A DNA stretch of 64,000 nt from Roseibium sediminis (GTDB taxonomy: Bacteria; Pseudomonadota; Alphaproteobacteria; Rhizobiales; Stappiaceae). The stretch is taken from NCBI RefSeq assembly GCF_008711325.1, contig NZ_VXDB01000013.1, forward strand, positions 83,777 to 147,776. The letters are read 5' to 3'. This document shows positions 27,087-36,199 of the stretch, piece by piece (positions within the stretch are counted from its first letter, which is position 1; each line of letters starts with the position of its first letter). The position numbers were made by a program, and so were the translations under genes. The notes under the pieces were generated by a model. The model saw only the letters and a program-made list of their open reading frames with translations. It had not been told where the DNA came from and ran no database searches.

Positions 27087-27734
27087 TTGCACTCCGCCGC
27101 AGCCTCATCCGGTCTGAAACTTGCCTCTGTTTCGCTTTCACTTGGAACGCGGCAGCTCCTGACCATTGACGAGACAATTCCCCAAGGATGCGTCCTGACT
27201 TTGATGGGCGAAAGCGGCAGCGGCAAGTCGTCCCTTCTGGATTTCATTGCCGGGTTCCTCGCTCCAGCCTTCACCGCGGAGGGCAAAATCGTGCTTAACG
27301 GGCGGGACATTACGGATACGCCGCCCCAGAACCGGCGCACGGGTCTGATGTTCCAAAGCCCCCTGCTGTTTCCCCATATGACCGTTCTTGGAAACCTGCT
27401 CTTTGCCTTGCCCGCAAAGGGATTGACGGCTTCCCAGCGTCGGGCGGAGGCAGAGGCTGCATTGACCGAGGTCGGACTGGAAGGGCTTGGCGAGCGAGAC
27501 CCGGCAACGCTCTCTGGCGGGCAGCAAACACGCGCCGCGCTGATGCGGCTCATTCTCGCTCAGCCAGAAGCACTGCTGCTGGACGAGCCGTTTTCAAGTC
27601 TGGATCGCGCGAGGCGGCAAGAAACCCGGGAGCTGGTCTTCAGCATCGCGAGACAGCGCAATCTTCCGGTTCTTCTGGTGACCCATGATCCGGAAGATGC
27701 AGAAGCGGCAGGCGGGTCTGTCATCACCCTTTGA
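27087..27734 (+). CDS. YnjD-like ABC transporter ATP-binding protein
   Basis: A 215-residue ATPase with Walker A GESGSGKSS (about residue 41), signature LSGGQQTRAAL and Walker B LLLDEPFSSLD, followed by the VTHDPEDAE switch histidine. The start must be TTG at 27087, with AGGAG six nt upstream; no earlier in-frame ATG preserves the N-terminal strand. It follows the permease by 8 bp and energises it. Its stop lies 8 bp from the convergent bacterioferritin gene. Confidence 0.88.
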   Translation: MHSAAASSGLKLASVSLSLGTRQLLTIDETIPQGCVLTLMGESGSGKSSLLDFIAGFLAPAFTAEGKIVLNGRDITDTPPQNRRTGLMFQSPLLFPHMTVLGNLLFALPAKGLTASQRRAEAEAALTEVGLEGLGERDPATLSGGQQTRAALMRLILAQPEALLLDEPFSSLDRARRQETRELVFSIARQRNLPVLLVTHDPEDAEAAGGSVITL

Positions 27735-27742
27735 GGCGATGC

Positions 27743-28228
27743 TTACTCGCTTTTGTCGGCTGAATTTGCCTGAAGGAAAGAATACTCGTCGATGCCGATC
27801 CGCTCGATGAGGTTCAACTGGCTTTCCAGATAGTTGATGTGCCCTTCCTCGTCGGCCAGCAACTGCTCGAAAAGTTTCATGGAAATGTAGTCGCCCACCT
27901 CATGGCAGACTTCCCGAGCCTCATGATAAAGCGCGCGGGCGACATATTCCGCCGCCAGATCGCATTCGATGCACTCCTTGACCGACTGTCCGATCCGCAG
28001 CGGATCAAGAACCTGAAGGTTGGGCAAGCCCTCGAGAAAGATGATGCGGTCCATCAGGTCCTGGGCGTGGGTGCGTTCTTCCTCCGCCTCAGCCTGTTCC
28101 TTTGCCGCCAGCTTGCCAAAGCCCCAGTCCTGCAAAAGGCGGGCATGCAGCCAGTACTGGTTGACGGCGGTCAACTCATGCCGCAAGGCCTTGTTCAGAT
28201 ATTCAACGACCCTTGCGTCACCCTTCAT
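27743..28228 (-). CDS. bfr: Bacterioferritin
   Basis: A 161-residue four-helix ferritin that oxidises and stores iron, with haem at dimer interfaces. Ferroxidase ligands are seen in [22 protein letters not shown], and later in [16 protein letters not shown] and [14 protein letters not shown]. The haem-ligand methionine appears at MDRIIFLEG (about residue 52). The ATG at 28228 gives the normal family N-terminus [12 protein letters not shown]; the longer frame is rejected. It is 4 bp after bfd and co-transcribed. Confidence 0.95.
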   Translation of the reverse strand: MKGDARVVEYLNKALRHELTAVNQYWLHARLLQDWGFGKLAAKEQAEAEEERTHAQDLMDRIIFLEGLPNLQVLDPLRIGQSVKECIECDLAAEYVARALYHEAREVCHEVGDYISMKLFEQLLADEEGHINYLESQLNLIERIGIDEYSFLQANSADKSE

Positions 28229-28232
28229 GGAC

Positions 28233-28487
28233 CTACTCTCCCGCTGCCAACAGTTTGGTTTCGCCGTCCGGTTTGTCTGTCGCCCCGGAGCCAGCTTGGT
28301 CTTCAGACGCCTTTTGGTGAATGATGTCAATCACGTTCGGAAAACATCCACCACAACGCGGACGACAGCCAAGATGGCGGAACACGGAACCTGGTGTTGG
28401 CATCTTGCCATTCGGGTCCTGGCGCATCTCTTCCGCTGCCTTGCGCAGCTGCTTGTCTGATAACACATTGCAGGAGCAAACTAGCAT
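28233..28487 (-). CDS. bfd: Bacterioferritin-associated ferredoxin
   Basis: An 84-residue small [2Fe-2S] protein that reduces and mobilises iron from bacterioferritin. The four cluster cysteines are in CSCN near the N-terminus and in CRPRCGGC (about residues 41-48). The C-terminal 25 residues are an acidic polar tail beyond the usual length of about 64. It directly precedes bfr, so store and release are made together. Confidence 0.92.
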   Translation of the reverse strand: MLVCSCNVLSDKQLRKAAEEMRQDPNGKMPTPGSVFRHLGCRPRCGGCFPNVIDIIHQKASEDQAGSGATDKPDGETKLLAAGE

Positions 28488-28516
28488 CCGGTCGTCCGAT
28501 TAATTTCCCGTGGCCA

Positions 28517-28527
28517 GCGAAATTCGC
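28517..28527. promoter_or_regulatory. Palindrome in the bfd promoter region
   Basis: The perfect odd palindrome GCGAA-A-TTCGC lies 30-40 bp upstream of the bfd start, next to a minus-strand -10-like TTATAT. It could be an operator for an iron-responsive regulator; it does not match a known Irr or RirA box by eye. Confidence 0.3.
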
Positions 28528-28614
28528 ATATAAGGAGTTTCGCGGATAAACTAAACTGGCATCAAAAAGTCAACTTTATTCGCACTCGCAATTATCCATC
28601 ATCAGGGCTTTCCC

Positions 28615-29373
28615 ATGAATGAACAACGCAGCATAGATACACGCCAGACCCTCGTCCTGACGGGCGCAAGCAGAGGGATCGGTCATGCGACTGTGAAGCG
28701 TTTTTCCGCTGCCGGTTGGCGGGTCATTACCTGCTCGCGCCACGCGTTTTCCGACAAGTGCCCCTGGCCGATGGGACCTGAAGACCACATCCAGGTGGAC
28801 CTTTCCGACCCGGAGAACCTCGGCTACGCCGTCCAGGAAATTCGCAAGCGCCTTGAACCGCATGGATCGCGTCTGAATGCCCTGGTGAACAACGCAGGCA
28901 TCAGCCCCAAGGGAGAAAAAGGCGAGCGTCTCGATTCGTTCACAACGTCGATGCATGTCTGGCGCCACGTCTTCCAGGTGAATTTCTTCGCACCCATCAT
29001 GTTGGGCCGTGGGTTGTTCACCGAACTGAAAAATGCCCAAGGTTCGATCGTCAACGTGACTTCCATTGCCGGTGGCCGGGTTCATCCCTTTGCCGGAACG
29101 GCTTATGCGACGTCCAAGGCCGCACTTGCCTCCCTGACACGCGAAATGGCCGCGGATTTCGGACCGCACGGCATCCGCGTCAACGCCATTGCGCCCGGTG
29201 AAATCGACACCTCCATCCTGTCTCCCGGCACGGAGAAGCTTGTCGAGGATATCCCGCTGCGCCGCCTCGGGCGCCCGGACGAGGTTGCGGAAACCATCCA
29301 CTTTCTGTGCAGCGAAGCTTCTACCTATGTGTCCGGTGCGGAAATCCACATCAATGGTGGCCAGCACGTCTAG
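28615..29373 (+). CDS. SDR-family oxidoreductase
   Basis: A 252-residue classical short-chain dehydrogenase. The cofactor motif TGASRGIG is at about residues 17-24, NNAG at 90-93, and the catalytic tyrosine-lysine pair in AYATSKAAL near residues 163-171 with the serine in SIAGG. The C-terminus ends with INGGQHV as usual. The substrate cannot be deduced. It faces bfd across 127 bp and is followed by a strong terminator, so it is a single-gene unit. Confidence 0.85.
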   Translation: MNEQRSIDTRQTLVLTGASRGIGHATVKRFSAAGWRVITCSRHAFSDKCPWPMGPEDHIQVDLSDPENLGYAVQEIRKRLEPHGSRLNALVNNAGISPKGEKGERLDSFTTSMHVWRHVFQVNFFAPIMLGRGLFTELKNAQGSIVNVTSIAGGRVHPFAGTAYATSKAALASLTREMAADFGPHGIRVNAIAPGEIDTSILSPGTEKLVEDIPLRRLGRPDEVAETIHFLCSEASTYVSGAEIHINGGQHV

Positions 29374-29410
29374 AGGCCACGTCTTTCAGGCTACCGGGGA
29401 AATCGATCGA

Positions 29411-29450
29411 AAACGGAAGGTGAAATATTCGCCTTCCGTTTTTGCATTTT
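29411..29450 (+). terminator. Intrinsic terminator after the SDR gene
   Basis: A perfect 10-bp stem AAACGGAAGG / CCTTCCGTTT, extended by further pairs in the loop, is followed by TTTTTGCATTTTTT. It lies 38 bp after the stop codon. Confidence 0.9.
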
Positions 29451-29706
29451 TTGGATCAGGCGACAGCATCAGCCATCAACACTCTTTGGTTGTTTTTTTC
29501 TCAAGCGCTCGACCTGATTGCTTTTCTCGTTACTTCTCGCAAGCCCTGATCGCCCCTGTGGCGGATCACCGGGAGCAGTTTCGACACTGTCGATTGTTTT
29601 CAGTGTAACCATCTGTATTTATTGTTTTTTCTTTACCTGAAATTTAACCCGAACGCCGACGTTCCGGTTGAAATCAATCCCTTTCATTTGGGCTGGAGTA
29701 TCAGGT

Positions 29707-32151
29707 TTGAACATCACAGCTTTCAACAATTTGAAGTTCGCTCACAAAGTCTGGATAGGCTTTTCTGCTATCCTTCTGCTCACCATCGTGGTGGGGGCGA
29801 CGGCAACGCTTTCCATTCTGGATGTCTCCAAGAGAACCGGGCTTTCCGACCAGACGACAGCTGCCTTGAGCAGCCTGCAGACCCTTTCTGCTGCCAGAGA
29901 AACCTATCTGGATAGTCATAAGGATGCAGACGCTGCTCACGTTCGCGACCTGACACTGTCCCTGAAGGACAAGTTGGTCAGCTTGCAGGCGGGCCTTGCC
30001 GAAGGTGACAAACAGGCCGAAGCCGCCGCACAGGCCTCATCTTTGACCCGGCAGTTCGGCGAGACCTTTGAAGAAATCGTATCAGCCGTCAATGCGGAGG
30101 AAGCAGCCGTTCAAACGGTGCTTTCAACCAGCAAGGCTCTGGCAGATATTTCCCGCCTGATCGAATACGAGATTTCCATTGTCCAGCAGGAAGCCGAAGC
30201 GGAAGCCCAACGCGGCCAGATGGTGCAACGGACGGTTCACCGCTATGGCGAAGCCGCATCGGCGATCCAGTCCATGGCAGAACAGCTGGAATCTCATTTC
30301 GGACTGCGTGGACACATCAAGCCCGCAGATAACACACCGGAGTTTCAAGCCGCGATCGCCCGCACCCTGCAGGCCATGGAAGAGGCCGCGCGTGAACTGG
30401 ATCGTGACAGCAATATCGGGATAGACCGTGAAGCCTTCTCCACTCTATCCGGTCAAATAACCAAATACGCCAGTGCAGCACCTGATTATCTGCGCGAGCA
30501 AAACCTTTTCAAGAAATCCAGCAAGAAGAAGATGGTTTCCGAGCTTCACATGGGGATCAACGCCAGCATCACAGAGGTGAAAGTGGCGCTGTATTCCGCA
30601 TTGGAGAAGGAAATGATGAAGGCAACTGCCATTCAGGAAACTCTGCTCGACCTTTCCAATCTTGGCGAGCAAGCCATCATTCTGGCGCGCAATATTCTGT
30701 CGGCCCGATCCAGCACCATGCAGCTGGCTGGCAGCATCGGCGAAAATCATGAAGCTCCGGTCAGAACGGCGTTGAAGGAACTCAAAAGAGCCTCCGAAAA
30801 ACTGACCGAAGCCACAACACGCATGTCCGAGGAAATCGCTGACAGTGTTGCTGATGTGGGCACTGCCATTGCGAAATTCGAGGCCGCATTTGATGAGATC
30901 CTTGTTACCAAGGCCCAGCAGGAGCAGAAGCATCAGGAACTGAACGTGATTGCCAGCTCCACCGCCGATCAGATCAAACGCATGGCGGCTGACCAATCCC
31001 AGTCCACACGCGAGGCCAGCAACAAGGCGCTGATCGTGATCGGGGCAATTCTTGCAGTGGCGTTCGGCGCGGGCCTTGTCATCGCCTTCATTCTCAACAT
31101 CGCCATTTCGCGTCCGATCATCAGCCTCAATCAGTCAATGGCCCGTCTTGCGGAAGGAGACCGGGACGTTTCGATTGGATTTGGTGACCGCGGCGATGAA
31201 ATTGGCGACATGAGCCGGACTGTGGAGATTTTCAGGAAGAATGCGATTGAGCGCACTCGTCTGGAAGAAGAACAGGCCGGGCTGCAATCAGCACAGATGG
31301 AACGCCAGAACCTGATCGGCTCCCTGATCACCAACTTCCGTGCCGAGGTACAAGACCTTCTTTCCAGCGTGAGCATGACCTCGCAGACGCTGGATACGAC
31401 GGCCCAAACCTTGACCGGAATTGCCCGTGACAGCTCCAATCGGGCGACCGCCACAAAGGATGCTTCCAATCAGGCCGCTGACAACGTGCAGAGCGTGGCG
31501 TCGGCTGCGGAAGAACTGGCGGCCTCCATTTCCGAAATCGGATCGCAGGTACAACGCACCACGGAAGTTGTTGCCCGTGCATCCGATGGAACGCGGTTGA
31601 CGAACGAAAAGGTCGAGGCGCTTTCGATTTCGGCGAACAAGATCGGTGAGGTGATCACACTCATTCAGGCCATTGCCGAACAAACCAACCTGCTGGCTCT
31701 GAATGCGACCATCGAGGCGGCGAGAGCGGGGGATGCCGGAAAGGGCTTTGCGGTGGTTGCTGCCGAAGTCAAGGAACTGGCCAGCCAGACCTCCAAGGCC
31801 ACGGAAGAAATCGCCACACAGATCGCCGACATCCAGTCCGCAACCCGTGACTCCGTTGAGGCCATTGCTGCCATCACGGAAACCATGGACGAGGTTAGAA
31901 GCTACACCGACGCCATTGCCTGTGCTGTCACCCAGCAGGGCGAGGCAACGAACGAGATCTCGACAAACGTCCAGCAGGCCTCCGGAGGCACGCAGGTTGT
32001 CATGTCCAATATCAGCGAACTGAATGACGCTGTGGACCAGACAAGCGCATCGGCAGAACATGTCGTAAATGCCTCCACTGAACTGAAAACTCAGACGGAA
32101 ACCCTGAAATCATCGGTAGATGTGTTTCTTGAAAAGGTTTCAGCTGCCTGA
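29707..32151 (+). CDS. Methyl-accepting chemotaxis protein, large periplasmic sensor
   Basis: An 814-residue chemoreceptor. A membrane segment at about residues 15-38 is followed by a periplasmic, largely helical sensor of about 400 residues, a second membrane segment at about 441-468, HAMP at about 469-521 and the coiled-coil signalling domain to the C-terminus. The CheA/CheW-binding tip [19 protein letters not shown] is intact. No C-terminal CheR-tethering pentapeptide is seen. No ATG is available; TTG at 29707 with GGAG upstream is preferred over TTG at 29668. The ligand is unknown. Confidence 0.87.
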   Translation: MNITAFNNLKFAHKVWIGFSAILLLTIVVGATATLSILDVSKRTGLSDQTTAALSSLQTLSAARETYLDSHKDADAAHVRDLTLSLKDKLVSLQAGLAEGDKQAEAAAQASSLTRQFGETFEEIVSAVNAEEAAVQTVLSTSKALADISRLIEYEISIVQQEAEAEAQRGQMVQRTVHRYGEAASAIQSMAEQLESHFGLRGHIKPADNTPEFQAAIARTLQAMEEAARELDRDSNIGIDREAFSTLSGQITKYASAAPDYLREQNLFKKSSKKKMVSELHMGINASITEVKVALYSALEKEMMKATAIQETLLDLSNLGEQAIILARNILSARSSTMQLAGSIGENHEAPVRTALKELKRASEKLTEATTRMSEEIADSVADVGTAIAKFEAAFDEILVTKAQQEQKHQELNVIASSTADQIKRMAADQSQSTREASNKALIVIGAILAVAFGAGLVIAFILNIAISRPIISLNQSMARLAEGDRDVSIGFGDRGDEIGDMSRTVEIFRKNAIERTRLEEEQAGLQSAQMERQNLIGSLITNFRAEVQDLLSSVSMTSQTLDTTAQTLTGIARDSSNRATATKDASNQAADNVQSVASAAEELAASISEIGSQVQRTTEVVARASDGTRLTNEKVEALSISANKIGEVITLIQAIAEQTNLLALNATIEAARAGDAGKGFAVVAAEVKELASQTSKATEEIATQIADIQSATRDSVEAIAAITETMDEVRSYTDAIACAVTQQGEATNEISTNVQQASGGTQVVMSNISELNDAVDQTSASAEHVVNASTELKTQTETLKSSVDVFLEKVSAA

Positions 32152-32328
32152 CAATTCCTGTGACTGACATGACCGAAGGCGGCGGGTGGATAGCCTGCCG
32201 CCTCTTGCCATCCGGACCGCTAACGTTATCTTGAGCCGTCGAGTGTCCGGCAAAAAGGCGATTGACCCGAACCTGCCTGCCCCTTATGGCCTCGATCACA
32301 CTCCCGTTTCCTGCCTGAAGGTTGCATC

Positions 32329-33282
32329 TTGACCGAGTCTACCGCCACGTCCCGTTTCACCTCACCAGGTTCTGCTCCCGCTGCCGACTATCCCGTCATG
32401 CTGGAAACAAAGGGCTGGAAAGACTACCGGCTGCTGGACATGGGCGAGGGCCAAAAGCTGGAGCGGTATGGTCGCTACACCATTGTCCGCCCCGAGCCTC
32501 AGGCCATGGGGTCGCGCCGCTTGAAACCCTCCCAGTGGGACCGAGCAGACGCGGTCTTTTCCGGTGATACGGACGAAGAGGGACCGGGTCGCTGGAAATT
32601 TTCCGGCAACGTGCAAGAACTTTGGGAAATGGAATATGGACCGGTCCGCTACAATGGCCGCTTCATGTCCTTCCGCCATGTCGGCGTCTTTCCCGAGCAG
32701 GCCGCTCACTGGGACTGGGTCAACGGCCAGATACGCGCCGAACGCGAGCGCAATCCGGACCGTCCCCTGAAGATCCTCAACCTCTTTGGTTACACCGGTC
32801 TGGCATCCCTGCTTCCTGCGACCGAAGGGGCTCAGGTGACTCATATCGATGCCTCGAAGAAGGCGATTGCCTATGCGCGGGAAAATCAGGCCCTGTCCGG
32901 CCTTGATGACCTGCCGATCCGCTGGATTTGCGAAGACGCTTCCAAATTCGTTGCCCGTGAAGTGCGCCGAGGCAATACCTATGACGGCATAATTCTTGAT
33001 CCGCCGAAATATGGCCGCGGTCCCAAGGGAGAGGTCTGGGACATCTATACCTCCCTCCCCGGCATGCTGAAGGAGCTGCAGCAGCTTCTGTCCAAGGATG
33101 CCCTGTTCATGATCCTGACGGCATACGCCATCCGATCCAGTTTCATTGCCGTTCACGAACTGATGGCCGAAACCCTTTCCAGGCAAGGCGGCCTTCTGGA
33201 GTCTGGTGAACTGGTCATCCGGGAAGACGGCGGGCACCGCGCTCTTTCCACATCCCTCTTTTCACGCTGGAGCAGCCGATGA
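32329..33282 (+). CDS. Class I SAM-dependent methyltransferase (RlmI-like)
   Basis: A 317-residue methyltransferase related to the large-subunit rRNA cytosine methyltransferases. The SAM motif ILNLFGYTGLASLLPA is near residue 150 and the catalytic ILDPPKYGRGPKGE near residue 222. The start is TTG at 32329, with GAAGG seven nt upstream; no ATG fits before the conserved region. Its stop overlaps the start of the next RNA methyltransferase gene (ATGA), suggesting the pair modify RNA together. The exact target base is not deducible. Confidence 0.82.
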   Translation: MTESTATSRFTSPGSAPAADYPVMLETKGWKDYRLLDMGEGQKLERYGRYTIVRPEPQAMGSRRLKPSQWDRADAVFSGDTDEEGPGRWKFSGNVQELWEMEYGPVRYNGRFMSFRHVGVFPEQAAHWDWVNGQIRAERERNPDRPLKILNLFGYTGLASLLPATEGAQVTHIDASKKAIAYARENQALSGLDDLPIRWICEDASKFVAREVRRGNTYDGIILDPPKYGRGPKGEVWDIYTSLPGMLKELQQLLSKDALFMILTAYAIRSSFIAVHELMAETLSRQGGLLESGELVIREDGGHRALSTSLFSRWSSR

Positions 33283-34118
33283 GCGGTCCGGGAAAAACCA
33301 CACGGGTCGGCGCGGTCAAGCAGATCACCAGCCACTCCAATCCGATCGTGAAAGAAATCAAGGGCCTGATTGCCCAGCGGAAGCACCGCACGCAGGCAGG
33401 CCTCTTCGTGGCAGAAGGCCTGAAGCTGGCAACCGACGCATTGGAGGCGGGTTGGGATATCCGCTATCTTGCAATCGGCCCGGATGCCCGGGACAATCCT
33501 ATCGCGCAGCAGGCAGCCGCAAGCGCCAAGGCGCGCGGCGCGCTGATCCTTGAGGTCAACACGGCGATCTTGTCCGCGATGACCCGCAAGGACAATCCGC
33601 AGATGGTCGTCGGCGTCTATGAGCAAAGGACGCAAAGTCTTGCCAGCATTCGGCCAGAGGAAGCAACCACATGGGTTGCGCTCGACCGGGTTCGTGACCC
33701 CGGCAACCTTGGCACGATCATTCGCACGGCCGACGCGGTTGGTGCCTCCGGCGTCATTCTGGTTGGTGACTGTACGGACCCGTTTGCCGTGGAAACTGTC
33801 CGCGCAACCATGGGCTCGCTGTTCCATGTACCTCTGGTCAAGACCACACGAGAAGCCTTTCTGGACTTTGCCGCCAAGTGGCCGGGATCGGTTGTTGGCA
33901 CTCATCTGGAGGGCTCGGTTGACTATCGCAAGGCCGAGTACGGCGAACCGGTTCTCCTGCTGATGGGCAACGAGCAGCAGGGGCTTGATGCTCCCATGAC
34001 GTCGGCCTGCAACACGCTGATCCGCATTCCGCAGGTTGGCCAGGCGGACAGCCTGAACCTTGCTGTTGCCACCGGCATCACCCTTTACGAAATTCGCCGA
34101 CCCTATCTGGAGCTTTGA
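33279..34118 (+). CDS. SpoU/TrmH-family RNA 2'-O-methyltransferase
   Basis: A 279-residue SPOUT methyltransferase that adds a methyl to a ribose 2'-hydroxyl in tRNA or rRNA. An N-terminal substrate-binding domain (residues about 10-105) precedes the knotted catalytic domain with RVRDPGNLGTIIRTADAVG, LLMGNEQQGLD and QADSLNLAVATGI, the three family motifs. It is translationally coupled to the preceding methyltransferase and precedes the SDR gene by 4 bp. Confidence 0.9.
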   Translation: MSGPGKTTRVGAVKQITSHSNPIVKEIKGLIAQRKHRTQAGLFVAEGLKLATDALEAGWDIRYLAIGPDARDNPIAQQAAASAKARGALILEVNTAILSAMTRKDNPQMVVGVYEQRTQSLASIRPEEATTWVALDRVRDPGNLGTIIRTADAVGASGVILVGDCTDPFAVETVRATMGSLFHVPLVKTTREAFLDFAAKWPGSVVGTHLEGSVDYRKAEYGEPVLLLMGNEQQGLDAPMTSACNTLIRIPQVGQADSLNLAVATGITLYEIRRPYLEL

Positions 34119-34122
34119 TCCC

Positions 34123-34998
34123 ATGACTGATCGCTTGTTTGTCTTTGGCGTCGGATATTCTTCCCGTGCCTTGATTGACGCAGTGCGCGAGCAGTTTGAC
34201 TGGATTGGGGGAACAACGCGCTCTGCGGACAAGGCTGAAAAGCTTCGGGAAGCCGGGATTGCTCCGTTCCTGTTTGATGGCGAGACGGCTTCCGCCGACC
34301 TGCTCACCGCTTTGGCCGAAGCAACCCATGTCCTTGTGTCGATTGCACCTGATGAGTCCGGGGACCCGGTGCTCAACACCTGCCGCGCAACACTTGCCTC
34401 CTCCAGACCAAAATGGATCGGCTACCTCTCGACCGTTGGCGTTTATGGCGATCATGATGGAGCGTGGGTAGATGAAGAGACTGCCTGCAAACCGGTCTCC
34501 AAACGATCGGTTCAGCGGGTCGAAGCCGAGACGGCCTGGCTGGACTTTGCCAAAGCGACCGGTGCCCCTGTGCAGATCTTCCGCCTGTCCGGCATTTACG
34601 GACCGGGGCGCAATGCCTTTGAAAACTTCCGCAAGGGCCGGGCACGCCGCCTCGTGAAACCGGGGCAGGTGTTCAACCGCATTCATGTCGAGGACATAGC
34701 CGGGGCCGTGAAGGCTGCGATGGGCAGACCGCAAACGCGGGTTTACAACGTGACTGATGATGAACCTGCTCCGCCGCAGGACGTTGTCGCTTTTGCCGCA
34801 GAGCTTCTAGGTGTTGCTCCGCCGCCAGAGATCCCATTCGAGACAGCAGATCTCACGCCAATGGCGCGATCCTTTTATGGCGAAAACAAGCGGGTCTCAA
34901 ATGCACGCGTGAAGTCTGAACTCGGATATTCCTTCCGCTATCCGGACTACCGCACAGCGCTTCGGGCTCTTCAAGAAACCGACGTTCAAGATACATAA
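34123..34998 (+). CDS. SDR-family NAD(P)-binding protein (YeeZ-like)
   Basis: A 291-residue extended-SDR protein. The cofactor loop FGVGYSSRA is at the very N-terminus, STVGVYGDHDG at about residues 105-115 stands where the active-site tyrosine motif lies, and RLSGIYGPGRN follows. The ATG at 34123 is chosen because the dinucleotide-binding strand begins directly after it; a longer frame overlaps the upstream gene. It sits in the methyltransferase operon with no clear mechanistic link. Substrate unknown. Confidence 0.8.
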   Translation: MTDRLFVFGVGYSSRALIDAVREQFDWIGGTTRSADKAEKLREAGIAPFLFDGETASADLLTALAEATHVLVSIAPDESGDPVLNTCRATLASSRPKWIGYLSTVGVYGDHDGAWVDEETACKPVSKRSVQRVEAETAWLDFAKATGAPVQIFRLSGIYGPGRNAFENFRKGRARRLVKPGQVFNRIHVEDIAGAVKAAMGRPQTRVYNVTDDEPAPPQDVVAFAAELLGVAPPPEIPFETADLTPMARSFYGENKRVSNARVKSELGYSFRYPDYRTALRALQETDVQDT

Positions 34999-35016
34999 CC
35001 AATTTGGGAGGCCCAA

Positions 35017-35478
35017 ATGCAGGATTGGCACGTCTACCTTTCCGGTGAGATTCATACCGACTGGCGCGAACGCATCATCAACGGGGCAGAAAAACTGGAG
35101 TTGCCAGTTACCTTCGCCGCGCCCGTCACCGACCATGATGCAAGCGACGACTGCGGTGCGGTGATCCTTGGCGGCGAGGAGAAGAAGTTCTGGTACGATC
35201 ACAAGGGTGCCAAGATGAACGCCATCCGGACCCGCACCCTGATCGAACAGTCTGACATTGTCGTGGTGCGTTTTGGCGACAAGTACAAACAATGGAATGC
35301 TGCTTTTGATGCTGGATATGCCGCAGCACTGGGCAAATCCCTGATCATCCTGCATGACGAGACCCTGATCCATCCCTTGAAAGAGGTTGATGCGGCAGCT
35401 CTCGCAGTGGCGGAAACTTCTGAGCAGGTCGTCGAAATACTGCGGTATGTTATCCGCGGAGAACTTGTTCGCTCATGA
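35017..35478 (+). CDS. ytoQ: YtoQ family protein
   Basis: A 153-residue cytoplasmic protein of the YtoQ family, with the conserved start VYLSGEIHTDWRERI, the central NAIRTRTLIEQSDIVV and the FGDKYKQWNAAFDAGYA motif. It resembles nucleoside 2-deoxyribosyltransferase-like folds, but no reaction is established for the family. The ATG at 35017 is preceded by GGGAGG. It is the last gene of the run starting at 32329. Confidence 0.87.
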   Translation: MQDWHVYLSGEIHTDWRERIINGAEKLELPVTFAAPVTDHDASDDCGAVILGGEEKKFWYDHKGAKMNAIRTRTLIEQSDIVVVRFGDKYKQWNAAFDAGYAAALGKSLIILHDETLIHPLKEVDAAALAVAETSEQVVEILRYVIRGELVRS

Positions 35479-35483
35479 TAAAA

Positions 35484-35508
35484 GAAAGCCCCGTGAAATG
35501 GGGCTTTC
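35484..35508 (+). terminator. Terminator-like hairpin after ytoQ
   Basis: A perfect 9-bp stem GAAAGCCCC / GGGGCTTTC with a 7-nt loop lies 6 bp after the stop. The T-run is limited to the stem end, so it may also act on the opposite strand. Confidence 0.65.
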
Positions 35509-35519
35509 ACTCAAGACTC

Positions 35520-35549
35520 TTGAAAATTAATTCATAAAGACCCTATATA
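35520..35549 (+). promoter_or_regulatory. Promoter of the cold-shock-domain gene
   Basis: TTGAAA and TATATA separated by 18 bp form the best consensus-like promoter in this stretch. It would give a 5' untranslated region of roughly 240 nt, as is common for cold-shock mRNAs. Otherwise the 35479-35795 interval holds no gene. Confidence 0.5.
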
Positions 35550-35795
35550 GTATTTGGAAAGAGCCTCAAGCGTGGCCATTTTTCTAGTTTTCGCCACAAG
35601 AAACGTTGAAAACCGGCTCTTTTTCCCGGCGCCGTTCCGTCTTTGACGCACAATAGCAGCAGTCAATGGACCGGAAATGCGCAGCGAAGCGCCTGACTGG
35701 CAAGCTTCGCTTTTTAATTACTGTCATCAAGGCGTGTCATTCCCCGGCTAGAAACGGATTGTTTGAACGCTGCAAAAATTTTGGAAAGAGCAACC

Positions 35796-35996
35796 ATGTT
35801 GCATGGAAATGTAAAATGGTTCGACATCAGCCAAGGTCTTGGCTCCATCGAACCTGAAAGCGGAAGAGAAGTACTCGTCGACAGTCTGGCGTTGAAGCGC
35901 TCCGGCATTGACACCTTGAGCGAAGGACAGCTGGTCATGTTTGACCTTGCCTATCGCAAGGGACAGGCCATCGCCGAGGACCTGAAGGTCCTGTAG
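35796..35996 (+). CDS. Divergent cold-shock-domain protein lacking RNA-binding aromatics
   Basis: A 66-residue protein with a single cold-shock-type beta barrel: MLHGNVKWFD at the start, LSEGQLVMFDLA and a final KGQAIAEDLKVL. The two nucleic-acid-binding motifs are degraded: KGFGFI is QGLGSI and DVFVHISA is EVLVDSLA. It therefore has lost the aromatic and histidine residues that stack on RNA. ATG 35796 with GGAAAGAG upstream is preferred to an earlier TTG. It is followed by a strong terminator. Compare the normal cspA at 40220. Confidence 0.75.
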   Translation: MLHGNVKWFDISQGLGSIEPESGREVLVDSLALKRSGIDTLSEGQLVMFDLAYRKGQAIAEDLKVL

Positions 35997-36021
35997 ACCC
36001 TTCTTCTTTCAAACCAACCAC

Positions 36022-36050
36022 AAGGGCGGCTCGACCGCCCTTTTCTATTT
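36022..36050 (+). terminator. Intrinsic terminator after the cold-shock-domain gene
   Basis: An 8-bp stem AAGGGCGG / CCGCCCTT with a CTCGA loop is followed by TTTTCTATTT, 25 bp after the stop. Confidence 0.88.
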
Positions 36051-36199
36051 GCCGACGTTCTCCTTTGGCTGGAAGATCCCTTGCGGTCGCATCCGGCGCA
36101 GTCTGGTCCACAGTTGACCTGACTGGATCGGAAGATACTGTCGTCTGCCAAGAGAGGTTTTGTACTCTCCTCCCTGTTTCCTTCGAATCGGCAGGTTCC

